From assembly GCF_031755915.1 (NCBI RefSeq), contig NC_083388.1, positions 26,877,001-26,941,000 on the forward strand: 64,000 nucleotides of DNA, read 5' to 3'. The stretch's first letter is position 1; each line of letters begins with the position of its first letter. Shown here piece by piece: positions 1 through 13,659 of the stretch. The stretch comes from Ziziphus jujuba (Eukaryota; Streptophyta; Magnoliopsida; Rosales; Rhamnaceae). The notes below the pieces were generated by a model. That model had not been told where the DNA came from, did no database searches, and worked only from the letters and a program-made list of their open reading frames with translations. A program made the translations under genes and the position numbers.

Positions 1-3000
1 TACTTTTTCGCTCTTTTGACCTATATATTTGAACATTTAGAAACAAAGTTTAAAACGTAATACAAGATAGAAAAAAATATATATATAAATAAATAAACAT
101 GTGAACATAAAATAATTAAAGGCAATAAGTATATTAGCTATGTATTCATACAAATATAACTGAAGCAATCAAACCAAAAAAGAAAAAAGCACTACCTCCG
201 CTCATCATACCGATCAACCTTGCGACTCTTGTTTCTCTCTTCCTGACAAATTAATTAACACAGTACCATTGAAACCCTTTTATTAGTTCAAATGGCATAA
301 AATATCAATTTGATTGACTAGGCAATACATGTCATTGAGTACTTCAAGATGCCCATTGTTAGAAAGTGAAAAAGCAATTAAATGCAAGAGTGTACAAATA
401 ACTCAAAAGGCAAAGAATAGAATGTGTGTAACAAGCCCTTTAACACATACATACAGAATTCCCCAACCCCAATGTGCATCTGTATGCTGTGCATCAACTT
501 GTTATATACGTATGTGCATTAAGAAAATTCTCACTTGTATGTCATAGCATTATCTTTTCTTTCAATCAAAATCCCATCTCTTAATTGTATTTGGCCACTT
601 CAAATGAAGTTTATATCTTAACTATTAGAAAATTTAAGTGCATACACCAAAAAGGAAATCAATTTAGGTAAATATTCATTTGCAATATGGATCAGACCTG
701 GATGCATTGTTTTGAGTGAAATGTTGATCATGCCAAAGAGTTCCAGAATCCCACATAATAGTGAAATATATGTTAAAAGAATTCAGTAATGGTTCTTCTC
801 CGAGGTTAGAAAAACTCACAGATCGAATACTATGAGAACCTCTAAAGATTTGAAATTATACCAGGCACCTGAACCAACATATTCACAATACCAACTTAAG
901 GAAATTTCAAAAACAGGACAGGCAAAACAATATAAATGTTACAACACTTCATATTAGCATGCTTTAAGTAATGTTTAAAAACATTCAAATGTATTGTAGC
1001 TGTCATCTTTGTACCAAGGTTTTAATATATATTGGAGTTCTCATGTCAAGCAATAGGCAGTAGATTTCCAGTTCAATTTCCTCTCTTCAACATATGACAA
1101 GTAAATAAACTGAATTTAAAATAACAAACATGAGGAATATGAATTGCCTTACCTGAAGCTCGGCTAACTTCTCACGAATTTGCATATAGCCTAAATGCAG
1201 CTTTCCCCCAAAATGATCAGCTAAACGACGGTCACTGAAAATAACATGAAAAATAACAAGTTCATTATATATTAAAAGAGTTTAAATAGCTTATGTTTAT
1301 ATAGCAATACAGATTCCCCATTATATTCTTGCCAATAATAGCATGTTCTACAAGCATAAAACAGAAAAAGACGCACATTCTTTAGCTGCAAAAGTTATCC
1401 TCGTAAAACTGGGCACAAGAGCCTGCTGGTGACAAGGAGGTATAATTGCTGGGTCAAAAGCTGAAGCACTTGAAACCCCAAACACTAATTCTAAGTCTCC
1501 CTCACAAAAGCTAAAAAATGTAGTATCAATCACAAATATGTTAATAAAAGTGTTTTACCTGTCATAAACGCTTAAAAATGCTCCACAAATGTCACAAACT
1601 CGGAGCTTTTGATCAGTCTGAAATAATACCATAATCAAACAATAAAATTGTTCAGCAGTCAGAGAAATGTCATTATATACATTAAGATAATACAAATAAA
1701 AGCAAATACACAGAACAAATCGTGTAAAAGAGAATTTGGACTCACAATCCGCACATCAGCAGCAGTGTACTTGGAGGAATCCAGAACAGGCTCTTGCCTG
1801 GCAGGCAGCTGAAGAGAGAAAATGGAAATCAAAACCATCACCAATAGGAAAAATATAGGAGACAGAGAAACACAATACAAAATAGATGATAAAAAAAGTA
1901 AATCTAAGACAATGAATCACATAACTCCATTACAAGATTAGATTAATTACTCTTAAACCCCAAAAAGAAAAAAAAAAAAAAAAAAAGTGGGGGGAAAAAC
2001 TACAAAAACCTTCTTCAATGCTTCAGCCTCTTCCAATGCTTTTTGTGCCTCATCAACCATTCCTTGCTCACCTGAGGTAATTGAAATAAGCAAATTACAA
2101 AACAATTGAAAACATAAACAGAATGGAAGATATTCAAATTCTGGGTCAAACTTATATTTTTTGTTTCATTTCGGAAAGTACAATAATATGCAGGAAGATA
2201 CGAGCAAAAACAATGATCTTCCTAAGGATTTTATAATAACAAACTTCTCAATATAGGCATATACCATAAAATCTCAGGTAACCAACTTACCAAGATCCTC
2301 TGCCTTCTTTAGCTTCTCATTTATCATTTCCTGAGTACGAGCATCAGGAGCAACTACAGGCAAGGGTGCCAAAGGTGGTGGATTTGGCAGTGGTTGAGGT
2401 AAAGATGCCCTATCTTTGTTGAAGGCATCCAAAAGTAGCATGGACTGTCACAAACAACATGTAGAAAAGTTACAATGTTGATGTCTTAATCAATGGATTG
2501 ACCATATTATGAAAGAAACACTGCACCAACCCTTAACAATTACTTTATATCTAGGATTTACAAATTATCAACAAACAAAAATGTACCTGTTTGTCAGCTC
2601 TTTTAGTTCTAAGTTCTTCAACCACCTCCAAAGCTCGAATCTTAAGATCTGTCTTGCCTTCAAGATCTGCAGATTGACAGCAACTTTATGAATAAGCAAC
2701 TATAATGCGCATAATCAGGATTTTCAAACTTAGCAACTTACATGTTACATACCCTTTTAGAATTTCAACAAAAATTAACATGTTTAAAACATTTAATTAT
2801 AACAAGTAATTTTTTTTGCTCACAAGCAAGATCCGCATATGATACCTAAACAGTAACAAAAGAAGATAAACTCACAATAACTCCCAACTCAGTTATATGC
2901 TAATCATCTTATATATATAAACAAACTTTTCAGACAGATTACTAATCCATTCCACCATACTCATTCCCATTCAAAAAGGAAAGTTAAATTCTTGTAAGAT

Positions 3001-4333
3001 AAACTATACGAATTGTGACACATAATTCAAGATTACCATAGCTATTATTTTTTTTAATCTCTATTTTTTCTTTAAAGAAAAGAAGAAAAAAATTATGTAT
3101 TTGAACAGACTGAAGATATGATATACTATTTGAGACATTTACCATGTTGATCAGCTTCCTTCAACTTCTCCTTTATCTGCTTCGACAACTCAAGCACCTC
3201 AGGTGTCTGCAATTTCAACAAATTGATAAAAATCAAATATTAAATTCACAAGAAGAAAATATGGTATAATATGAGCATGAGCACAATGCCACAATCATCA
3301 CCTGCGTAACCTCAGAGACAGAAATTGCAATGGCAGCCTTTGCATCATCATCTTCGAGGCGCTTAAGAGCTCTAGCAATTTTTCTATCACACTCAACAAT
3401 GAGCCTATCAATGACATCTTCTAGGTCTCTGTCATAGTTATCAGTCCCTTTTGCTTTGGCTTCTTCATATCTATGAAAGAGTTAAGCTCTATTGGGACAA
3501 AACTCACATGCATGCAAGTAACAGATCTCTATATTATCCATCATAACTCCAAACGTATTAAAAACTTTCATCTTTTCAAACAACAAAAGTCCAAAATGAT
3601 CCACGTTGAGAAGTAATACATATTCTGTCATAAACCCTAAACCAAAAATAAATTTGCAAACATATATACATGTATATATATATATATATTAGAAGTATTC
3701 GAAGTATTCAGCTAGAGAACTATAGGAACAAATCTAAATCTACATGACTACAGCGCAGATGAGTTGGCAAGGATGAAATAGAATGATACTCATCCTGACT
3801 ACTTTTGTTGACATCATTAAAAATTGTAAAAAGAATAGAACGGTTCAAAAGCAAAGCATCAAAAAAAAAAAAAAAGAAAAAAAAGAAAAAAAGGCGACTG
3901 GGGTATAAAGCCAGAGGTCTTCCATTGAAGAACTAAAGACCAGTAAATTAAATTTCCTTGGAACTAATAAAATAATGTTGAACAGCAAAAGATAGCTTCT
4001 CAATAGTAAAAAGGATACTCTTTTCTCAGCTGTAAAGAATGTACTTTTGGGCACGGACCCATGTCCATTTTCTGGAACAAACAAAAGATTATGAAATTAA
4101 CAAAGCAGGAATAACAGAATGCTTGAACACAATCTTCGCAGAGAGTCATACAGATTATCATTCCTTTAAGTTCCAAAAATTAATAAAATTATATACTTGA
4201 AAAAAAGGGAAAACAGCATAATCCAACCACATTCTAGACATGAACCAAAAATAAATAAATAAATAATAAATAATAAATAATCTCATCATCAACAAGAAGA
4301 ACAGATATTAAAACGTAATAACCCAGAAATTTA

Positions 4334-4364
<31 letters not shown>

Positions 4365-4619
4365 TATTGTCACCAATTTTTCATCGCTCTTCCTCGGGAA
4401 AGAAAAAAAAAATAGTTAGATCTTTTTTTAATTACAACTTGCATGTAAGAGATATCAAATAATTGTTTTTACCGTCAATTGGAAGAGCTCGTGAGGGCAA
4501 AGTCCGACCAAGTAGAGACGGCAGACATCCCGATCGTAATACTTGCGGTTTACCTCTCGAACGTCGCCGTTTCTGTTCGCTCCCATCAGCTGGTCCAGCT
4601 GTTTCCTTAGCGCGTCCAT
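1..4619 (-). CDS. LUC7L-like: LUC7-like U1 snRNP-associated protein (3' end missing)
   Basis: LUC7 family proteins belong to the U1 snRNP and help choose 5' splice sites in the nucleus. Coding exons read on the minus strand are 4473-4619, 4019-4071, 3302-3470, 3143-3206, 2587-2666, 2291-2444, 2010-2071, 1746-1808, 1559-1617, 1153-1234 and 196-242; all phases join cleanly. The protein starts MDALRKQLDQLMG. A first CCCH zinc finger spans exons 1-2 (CRLYLVGLCPHELF, then MGPCPKVH). A helical, charged middle follows, with a proline-rich stretch in exon 6. A second C2H2 finger lies in exons 9-10 (VCDICGAF, then ADHFGGKLHLGY). The last visible exon (EERNKSRKVDRYDERR) begins the RS-type tail, which continues beyond base 1. 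An in-frame upstream ATG at 4706 is ignored because the family starts at MDALR. No damage is seen. Confidence 0.95.
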
Positions 4620-4962
4620 GGTTACCTCCCTACAACGTTTCTCTCTCCAATCCCTCTCTATTAACCGTTTGCGAGAGTAAAGAAGAGTAAGAAAGAATCT
4701 CTGCAAAATTAGGGTTTGGGTCGTAAGAGGAATTTGGTAGAATAAGGGCCTTCAATTCGAAGGTTGGTTTGGTAAAATTGAGTTTCACAAGATTTTGCTA
4801 ATAGACCCCTCAACTGTAATCTATTTATTATTGGGCCTAGCAATCCACAATTTTATTGGGCCCAGTTCAGGCCCAAAAAATTCCGTCGTCAACCTTTGGA
4901 TAGAGTACAAATTACAGTGCTATACAGCCTCGGAGCTTTTGCAGAAACAAGGCAAAAAAGAG
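4620..4962. promoter_or_regulatory. Shared divergent promoter and 5'UTRs of LUC7-like and EMC10
   Basis: The two start codons point away from each other and are only 343 bases apart, so both promoters and both 5' leaders must lie in this stretch or overlap the neighbouring leader. It contains 'gcccag'/'gggcc' motifs near 4834-4875 (ttgggcctag, tattgggccc), which resemble the site II/TCP-type GGGCC elements common in plant housekeeping promoters. I see no clear TATA box. That it is bidirectional is inferred from geometry alone. Confidence 0.6.
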
Positions 4963-7900
4963 ATGGGTTTCTCTCTCTTGCGCTTATTGGTCCTCGGTCT
5001 CTGTCTTTTGGCTGCTTCTTCTTGGTCTTTAGCTTTTCAGTCCGATGAGCTTCTAATCGACGACGAGGAGTTTGGTCTCGAAGGAGGTGTGCAGAGTAAG
5101 TCACATGATCTTGGCTACACACGATCCCAACCTTCAACAACGACCCGAAAGAGGTTTTCGGATTCAGATTCGGACTCCAAGATCCAGTTCTCTCTCGAGC
5201 ACGCCTTTGGAGACTCGGATTTCTCCCAAACTGGTACCTTTACGGCTCGCTTAAAGACTTGGAACCATGGTGGTCAGGTTGGTTGGTTTGCTGTCGCTCC
5301 TTTTTGGTTGCTGAGCAAATTTCAGGAAAATTATTTAATAGTTGAGAGAATTTGGAAGCGAACTTTGGGTTTTTGGGTTCGATTTGGTTTTCGTTAATAA
5401 TTAAAATAAGTTTTCTCGAATCTGCTTCTTTTTTTCGTGTTTTTGTTTTGAATTTGATCTGTGCTTTTAAAATAAAAATAGATTAGATGAAACTTGGTTT
5501 GAATTTAGGCTTGACAGATTTATATCTTCTTTGTTAGAGAAACTACAGAATCACAAACTTTCGAAACAGAAAATTTAATATACTCCCAGGTAGCTGAGAA
5601 AATTAACAGGAAATAATGGAAAATGTTGCTTTGTTTTAACAGAAAATAAAGAAACTTAGTGCTGGAATCATGGAGTTTAAGGACTTGTACTCTTACAAAA
5701 TGCTTTAACATTGCTTGGATAGTAATATAATATCTATCACTAAGTTTAGAGGTTCCACTTCTATAATTTATGTGTTTGAAATTGCCCATTCTAGCCTGGT
5801 ATGAACATGCTTCTTCCTTATCTCTCTTTCTCTTGCTTTTCTTTCCTGTTTTTTACTTTGTGCACTGGCTATGTTTTCTCCTTGTCACTTGGAAAACCCT
5901 GAAATATAGCTTAACCGATGTGTAATTTTACTTGTAACAGACGCTAACAAAGCTGCGGTTTTCACGGAATGCATTTACTACAGAGGACAAGGAAAAGTTT
6001 GAAGTAATTTCATCACCCCATCAACTCATATTTCTTGTTTTGGTTCTATGTTGTGAGCTTTAATAGTTCTACCACCCCTTATTTGTACTGTTCTTACAGT
6101 TACTACTACAAAGTGACGATTTTTATAGGATAAGATTGCCCTCCAATGTATTGAGCCCTCCTGGAAAGGATTTTGTTATTTCATCGGTGAAAGCTGTAAG
6201 TATTAAGCAGCTTTTCATTAGAAGGCTTTATTTTTTTTCCCCTTTAATTATATATATCTTTTTTTACTTCTTTGTTGTTTTTACGTTGGGGCTTCTGAAT
6301 TTTGTGGGATTATATGCAAAATTGGCCCCAATGTAACAACATGCTATGGGGAGAAGCTGGGCGTTATGTTATTTTAATTTCAATAGTAAATGAAATGTGT
6401 TGAAAGGCAATTTCTTGTTTATTCTGTTATGTTCTGTAGCCTTTTCTTTTACAACTTGAAAATACCTCTTCAGTGGCTTATATTGTAATAAATTTTTTTC
6501 TCTGTAACATTTGAAGAATCAGAGTTTTAATATGCAGACTACTTCACTGTTATGCACTGTGCTAAGGCCAAAATTATTGAGTTGCATTGTTAGGTCTAGG
6601 AAGAAATGGTTTTTCTATATATATGTTTGAATGCATGTATATTCCTACCATTCTCTCTTTCTTGTGGTTTACGCATTACTGGACTATGTTTGAATTATGT
6701 TTAATCCGTTTAGGAGGATTCAAAATCTTTTGTTTTATTGTCATATACAGTGGCAGCATCCTTATATCATATGCTTCCAATTATATCAATCTGGGTTTTA
6801 TTATCCACATTCTTGTTTTATTATTATTAAACCTACAAGTTCTGGGCACCAATAACTTTCTTTATTGAATCCAGAGATGTCTTCCACGCGATGGTCTGGA
6901 CGAGCACTTTGTTATACACACGGTAATTCTATACTTTGGCAATCTAAATTCTTTTCTTTCCTTGTTTTTAAGTTGTGGTACTCCTAGTTTTAGCACAAAA
7001 GAACTTCAAACTATATAAATTAGGAACTTAAACCAGAAACCAAAGTTTGGATAGTTCATATGACTTCCAATTAGTTGAAAGACTTGAAAGAATATTTGCT
7101 TTACAACCTTTAATGTTTATGCACTATGGGGTTTCTTGTTGCAGGATGGTGTTAATATATTGGCTGTTAATTACGGTGCACCTGGGGCATGCCCATATCC
7201 TCGGCAAATGAAGCTCGTAAGTTAGGATTACATTTTCACTTGGTTCTTGTTCCCTAAAAAAAAAAAAAAAAAAAAGGGGGTAAAGCTAAATGGATGGATG
7301 ATACCCTGTCATTGTGTGGTGCATCACTGTTCCACTTTGTGATTTAGTAGTTGTTACTTCTAAAATTTTCATGTTTTGCCCCTGCAGTTAATCTTATGAA
7401 ATTATTCTGTCAGAATAAACAATAATACTGAAAATACTTGTATTATTTGTTTGAATCAACTGAAAACTTAATTGATTAAACCAAAGGGAACATGCGTTCT
7501 AAACTACATGGTAGCGAAATAATATCAGGTCATACCACAGGGAAGTCATTTGGTATGTCATTAACTTGTTGTGTTTTCTTGTTATCTGCATTTCAGCCGG
7601 CTAAGTGGTCCTTCAACTCTCACACAGTTTTGAAGAACAGTGAGCAAGCACCAAGGTGAGATGCTCTTGAATTGTTCAATGCTAATTTATAATGTTGGAT
7701 TTATGCACAGCATGATTATTCAGAAACTACTTGAAATTATAAGTTATGTCACCTTTCTTTCTGACAAATACTTCTAATATGTTGATAAAAAAGAAGCAAA
7801 TTGGCAAGATAGAAGAAAGACAAACTTCTAATTTGACATAGTTGGAAACGATTAAGTTATCGTGCTCAAATTGTTGTGTTTATGTTGCAATGTGGTTCTC

Positions 7901-8240
7901 CAGAGCTCCAATATTTACTGAGGAAATTCTTGGTGGTGAGGCCGGAGAGGGTGAAGTTGTAAAGCCACCAGAAAGGTCCTTTTGGGCTAAATATGTGAGT
8001 ATTCGAAGAATTAACAGTTTTCATCTATAAAAACCCTTTTAAAGCTATGCTTTTACTAATCTACACATGCCTTGTATGTATCAGTGGATGTACCTGATTC
8101 CTCTTGGACTCATTGTCATGAATGCCATTACACAAGCAATGAACATGCCAGAAGAACAGGCTGCTGGCCAGTCGGCTGGCCAAACACAACAGCCAGCAGT
8201 AGTGCAGCGTGGTCCAACTTCCAATGTGCGGAGAAGGTAG
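4963..8240 (+). CDS. EMC10: ER membrane protein complex subunit 10
   Basis: EMC10 is a subunit of the ER membrane complex, which inserts transmembrane segments into the ER membrane. Eight exons join in frame: 4963-5277, 5941-6003, 6100-6195, 6875-6922, 7145-7216, 7597-7655, 7904-7994 and 8085-8240, giving 299 residues. The start at 4963 opens a signal peptide (MGFSLLRLLVLGLCLLAASS). An acidic, Ser/Asp-rich stretch follows, then a lumenal beta-rich domain with FSLEHAFGDSDFS, LPSNVLSPPGK, VNYGAPGACPYP and KWSFNSHTVLK. Near the C-terminus is one membrane segment (WMYLIPLGLIVMNAI), followed by a Gln/Pro-rich tail ending NVRRR. An in-frame ATG at 4795 would put about 56 unlikely residues before the signal peptide, so it was not used. 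The gene looks intact. It diverges from the LUC7-like gene. Confidence 0.93.
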
Positions 8241-8624
8241 TGAGTTTGTCCCCGATGACCATAAATGGAGTTATAGATTTGACTACCTTTATTGTTGTAA
8301 ATTTTAAAAGAGTTATTGAATTATCAATAGAATTTCAGGCCAGTTCATGGAGATCAGATTCTCCTAAATTTCGAACCAACAATGTTGCCTTTTGTGGCTA
8401 GATTTGTTGAAAACTTTTATTCAAGATTTTTTTTTTTGTGTTTTCTGTTTTTGGGGTGCAATTTTCAGAGTTTTGGAATTGATTTTTTCTATTATGTTTT
8501 GGAACTAGTTTGCAAATGTTTTGTTAAATTGCACTCGTTATTATTATTATTTAAGTTCAAACGGCAAAAGTTTGCTGTTTTCTTAAGGATGCTGTCAATT
8601 CTAAAGACGAGAAAAAATAAGGGT
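8241..8624 (+). other. EMC10 3' flank
   Basis: This AT-rich stretch after the EMC10 stop is the expected 3'UTR and flank. I see no frame with family resemblance. A possible poly(A) signal cannot be singled out among many A/T tracts. Confidence 0.4.
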
Positions 8625-9191
8625 TTATTGGGCTATCTGTTTTTAAAACAATTTTTTAATCTGTAAAATAAAAAATTATTTTAAAAATAAAAGATTATTT
8701 GTTTGATCATCAGTTTTTAAAAATAGTTTAGAAAACAAATAAAAAAAAATTTAGAAAACGATGGAACGATGTTTTCACCTGTTTTGAAAATAATAAATAT
8801 ATATTATTTTAATTTGTTTTTTTTAGTTAGTATTTTTCTATCTTATAGAGAGAAAGTTGTAGAGAAAAAAAAGATAGAATATTATATCTTGATAAATGTA
8901 TCTAATTAAATTTTTTTATTGTCTTATTTTATTTTATTTTATTTTTTTAAAATTTGATAGAACAATTTTAAAAACTAGCTATTCTCTTTTTTTTTTTTAA
9001 TCTTTTCTAAGTTACATCAATCATTTATTATTATTATTATTTTTTATTTTTCTTTCCTTTGTTATATATCTACTAGTTTTTTATTTTTTTATCTTACTTT
9101 TTTATCAATTTTTTTTGACAAATATTTCTTATATCAATTATTTATTTTGCTATTTTGTTCTTTTTTTTATTTTTTATTTTTTCCTTATCAA

Positions 9192-9237
<46 letters not shown>

Positions 9238-9318
9238 CTGTTTTGTTCTTTTTCCTAATTTTCATTATTTATTTTGCTATTTTGTCCTTTTTTTTATTTT
9301 CTTTTTTTTCCTTATCAA

Positions 9319-9372
<54 letters not shown>

Positions 9373-11150
9373 CTGTTTTGTTCTTTTTCCTAATTTTCCA
9401 TTTTTCCTTTATTCCATTTTTTTTTCTTATTTTCCATTTCTATCATATACTTTTTTTTTAATTTTTCAATTTTTGCTTTTTCTTTTTCATTGTTTTTCTG
9501 CTTTTCTATAAGATATTTTTTTTTTCTTATCTCCATTTTTTATTTCCCCTTATCTTCCATTGTATTTATTTTTTCTTTTTTATTGTTTATTTTTGTTTTT
9601 ATCTTTCCTTTACAGCAGTGACAAGAAGATTTAAATATATGATTTGACTATGCTGGTAATATATAAAAGTTAGTAGTTTTATTATTATACTAATATGAGA
9701 TTTTATGGATGTTTATAGTTGGAAATATTATGTTAGACTTGTAGAATTTAATTTTTTAATTAATGCAAAATCCCAAGTCCAATAGTTATTTTATTTATGT
9801 ATACATATGAATTTATTTGTTTGAAACTCACATTAAAGAATTAATAACATATATTGTATAATATCAATAAGGTTTAAAAATTAATTAATGAAAAGATAAT
9901 TGACTGATAATGTGGAACAACTGTTAGTCATACAAGAAGTGGAAAGACGTAGCTCTAAAAAGCTAATCATAAATCAATGAAAAATTAAATACATGTAATA
10001 AAAAAAATGATATATGTATATATACATATATTATAGTGTGAATGAATTAATAATAATGAACCAAACTAATACTATGAATGCTGTAAAGGAAATATGGCAA
10101 AACTATATACAAGTATATGTACTATCATTTGAGGATATACAATATACTATTATTATTATTATTGACGAATATATTATTTATTCATTTAAGCACACTCTAA
10201 AGCAATTTTATTTTGAAAGAAAGGATATGAGCATTACAAGCTATTAGAAATTACATTTAACAAGTTGACTACTACTAGAGTGTTTTGTCATACATTTATT
10301 AATGACCCGCAAATTACAATTGATGAGATGGAATTGGAGGCTAAAAGTGTACATGTTAACGCTAATCATAATAATCTTTTTTATATCATTGATAAATCAG
10401 TAAGCCATTTGAAGAAATGCACTGCATTATTTAGCAATTCTATCTCATCAATAAAAATATTGATGAAATACATACAATCAATAAAGAATTAGAAAATAAT
10501 TTCATATAAACTTCTTCATATTTGTATTAATTTCAATTTAATCCCTAAGGTTTTAAAAATGTCATTACCTCCTCTCAGATTTCAAACAGTCTTCATTTTT
10601 ATTTTCTATTATTTCATTCACACCCCTCAAAATAATTTCATTTACATCTCCTATAATAGTCCCAGTTGTAATTTTCAAAATCCAAAAAGCTAAATTAAAA
10701 TTAATGCAAACCTGTGAGTTTAGATAAAATATTCCCAAAAAAAATATATATAGCTATAAATATTATATATAATGTTAATCAATTAATAATAAAAAAAAAT
10801 AGTTCAATAGAAAATAAATGTTATATTATATTTTGATATTATATATATATATATATATATATATAATTATTAATATGTGAATACATTAATATATATATAT
10901 ATATATATATTATATAAGGTTCCTTGTATGTAAAAAAAAAAAAATGAAAACTTTTTAAAAAATAAAAATAAAAATTGTTTAGCCAAACATGCTTTCTGTT
11001 TTTTAGTTTTGAAAATTGTTTTCAACTATTAATGGTCAAACGCTTCTTGTTTTCATTAAATAGTAGAAAATAATTTTTTATTATCTATTTTAAAAACAAT
11101 GTTTTGAAAATAAAAAATAAAAAATATGGTCAAACAAATCGTAAGTAATT
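8625..11150. mobile_element. Possible TIR element, heavily decayed
   Basis: The left edge (about 8,630-8,790) and the reverse complement of the right edge (about 10,940-11,150) share a look: 'tttgtttgatca'/'tttgtttgacca' followed by runs of ttttaaaa, gaaaacaa and ttttgaaaat. That pattern is typical of plant MITE or Mutator-like termini, where homopolymer-rich TIRs are usual. The interior has duplicated CT tracts, AT microsatellites and no convincing transposase. The edges are imprecise and I could not define a target-site duplication, so this is a weak call. Chance similarity between AT-rich sequences is the main alternative. Confidence 0.35.
9147..9405. repeat. Tandem duplicated block carrying two (CT)n microsatellites
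   Basis: A block of about 130 bases occurs twice in a row. Each copy reads T-rich DNA, then 'ccttatcaaatattctctct', a long CT run, then 'ttttctgttttgttcttttt'. The CT runs lie at about 9,195-9,235 and 9,324-9,370 and differ in length. Long open frames here translate only to Ser-Leu repeats and are not genes. Confidence 0.85.
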
Positions 11151-11441
11151 CTCTAGCGCAAGTTTGACTAGAAGAAACCATAAAGATTTATTCTGTGTGA
11201 TTCTATTTCCTTGATGCTGGTGAATTTTATGTGTTTCAAAAGTTAATGAACCAACTTATCATAGACAAACCAATTCAATGTAAACTAATTAAAAAACCAA
11301 CCCATACCAATTTTAATTTGATTTTTTTTCCAATTGCGATGGGATTGTATTAAGAAATCACAACATTGATAATGAAAGGACTGATTAAATTAATTGTAAA
11401 AGAAATATTGTATTGAATTGGATTGGATGCACACTTTCCAA

Positions 11442-11516
11442 ATACATATAGCATGTCCTAATTCAAGTAAAGTACTTTCCAAATAAGTATAGCATGTCCT
11501 AATTTGAGTAAAGTAA
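11442..11516. repeat. Direct repeat of ~40 bp
   Basis: Two adjacent copies of a unit starting 'ctttccaaata' and containing 'atagcatgtcctaattt/c' and 'gagtaaagta' with a few mismatches. No coding content. Confidence 0.75.
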
Positions 11517-12366
11517 TGTCATGCATAACAAAAGAGTCTACTAAGATTTTTATTATAACTATATATAAGCAATCAATTGTTAAGAATAATTTTACAAATA
11601 TCATCTAATTTACCAACAAATTTACTAAAAGTTATAAGTGTATTTGATTGTTTAACTTATTAATATAAGTTATAATTGAAGAGATAAATATTATTAAATA
11701 TAAACCAATCAAATAATGATATCTATACTATTAGTAGTAGATATATTGATATACTGATAATATTTGTGGCATTAGCCGGTTGTTAAAAGTGTTTATTGAT
11801 TTATTTTTAAATTATATTAATATGTTAATCAATCAAATGATAATATTTATATTTTTAATAAATATATTGATATATTAAATGGTGTTTGTAGCATTAGTCA
11901 ATTGCCAAACATTTGGCAATTTTATTGTTTTTTTTTTTTTCAGTTACTACTATTCTGTAACATTTTTTTTAACTGCAAATTGGAGGGGTAGAAACAGATG
12001 TAAATATTTTTCAAGAAACAAAAGTAAATTAGTCAATTTAAAAATAGAATTAGAAACAAAGTCAATTAGTCCCTTTTTTTTTTTTTTTTTTTTTTGGTGA
12101 ATGAAGTCAATCAGTCCCTTTTTTTTTTCCCCCAATAAAGTCAATAAGTCAAATGCAGTGGATTGTTTTTTTTTTTTAATTATTAAATCAAATTAAAAAA
12201 AATTGTAATTATCCTTACCAAAATAAATAAAAACTTGGGTTAATTATCCCTATGAACTCTACAGTTTTTTGTCGTTGCCCAAAAAAAAAAATATATATAT
12301 ATATATAAATGACAATATAAACAAATAATATTTTAAGTGACGATGTAACAAATTTTTTTTTTTTTT
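11517..12366. other. AT-rich intergenic DNA
   Basis: Mostly A/T with runs of T (for example 12,070-12,095) and short AT microsatellites. I find no gene or recognisable element. The small open frames on both strands reflect homopolymer runs. Confidence 0.5.
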
Positions 12367-12747
12367 TAATAAATTTGAAGGGTAAAATGCAAAAATGTAT
12401 AATAGTTGAAGGGGATTAAATGTAATAAACCCTTTACACTCTAAAGATAACCATGGTGTCCAAGTATTTGTCGGACTCTCTTTTTGAGACGGTAATTATG
12501 TTGATTGGAAGCGACATTTTCCTCTCTCGAGCACACACCCATGGCCATTTGTGTGTTTTTTATTATTTATTATTTATTATTTATTTTTTAAATATTATAT
12601 ATTAGACAATATTTGCCGCCACATCGATGCCCAGTCGCTTCCATATGTCATATTATCATTGATCGGTTCAATATTTTAAATGATTGGACTAATGTTAAAG
12701 TGACAATGTAAATAAACAATAGTTTAAGTATTAATATAACATATTCC

Positions 12748-12781
<34 letters not shown>

Positions 12782-13500
12782 TTTGGAGCATAAAATACAA
12801 TATATATATATATATATTTATATAAAATAGTTGAATGGGGCAAAATATAATAAACCGTAGACGTATTAAAGCAAAAACTTGGCGTCAAGTATCTGTTGGA
12901 CTATTTCCGCTTGAGCTTGAGCCTTTAATTTTTCTCTTTTGGATACACTCCAATAGCCATTCGTGTGTTTTATATTATTATTATTGTTTATTTTTTTTTC
13001 ATATTAAATATTAGACAATATTTGCTTCTACACTAGCATGGAGGTGCTTTTTACTTTAATGTGTCATTTTTTTATAAGTTATTGTACTAAAATGACAAAC
13101 AAACAATATTTTAAGTGGCAATATTTTAAGTTATTGTACTAAGATGACAAACAAACAGTAATTTAAGTGCAATGTAAATAAGCAATAGTCTAAATGATAA
13201 TGTAATATTCTTTTAAGTTTGAAGCATAAAGTACAAAAAGTATAATAATTGAAAGGGCTGAATTTATTAAACCCTAGACACTTTGAAGAAAAACTTGGTA
13301 TCCAAGTATTTGTTCAGAGTCTCCTCTCAATTGGAAATGACTTTCTGCTTGAGCTTGAGCCTTTAGTTTCCCATTTTCTAGATACACTGCAATAGCCTTT
13401 TTTTTTTTTTTTTTTTAATATTAAATATTGAACAATATTTACCTCATATCATCATGGAGACATTCGTTTTTTACTTTCATACGGCATGTTATCATTATTG
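12367..13500. repeat. Three diverged tandem copies of a ~430-bp unit
   Basis: Copies start near 12,367, 12,779 and 13,213. In each, the same landmarks occur in order: 'tttg(a/g)agc/ggtaaaatgca', 'aataaaccct/gtaga', 'aaacttggtatccaagtatttgt', 'gagcttgagcctttagttt' (copies 2 and 3), 'atacactccaatagcc', a poly-T or TTATT tract, and 'atattagacaatatttgcc'. The 'cttggtatccaag' landmark recurs at about 17,815 and 18,557, so the family is dispersed in this locus. It looks like a non-coding transposon-derived tandem array; I cannot name the class. Confidence 0.75.
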
Positions 13501-13659
13501 ATTCAAATTTTATAATCAATTAAAATTAGTTTTATGGCACACATATTTAATTATACATAGACAAGTAACTTTTGAGACATTAAAGAGTTACCACACTGAT
13601 GTGGTGGCAAGTGTTTTTCATAAATATTTCAATTTCAATTTATTAATACGTATTTGTGG

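Noticed and set aside
4795..4962. Upstream in-frame extension of EMC10
   Set aside because: The added residues precede a clear signal peptide and overlap the shared promoter; the ATG at 4,963 fits the family.
9147..9511. Two overlapping plus-strand open frames of 104-118 codons
   Set aside because: They translate (CT)n tracts into Ser-Leu repeats within low-complexity pyrimidine DNA.
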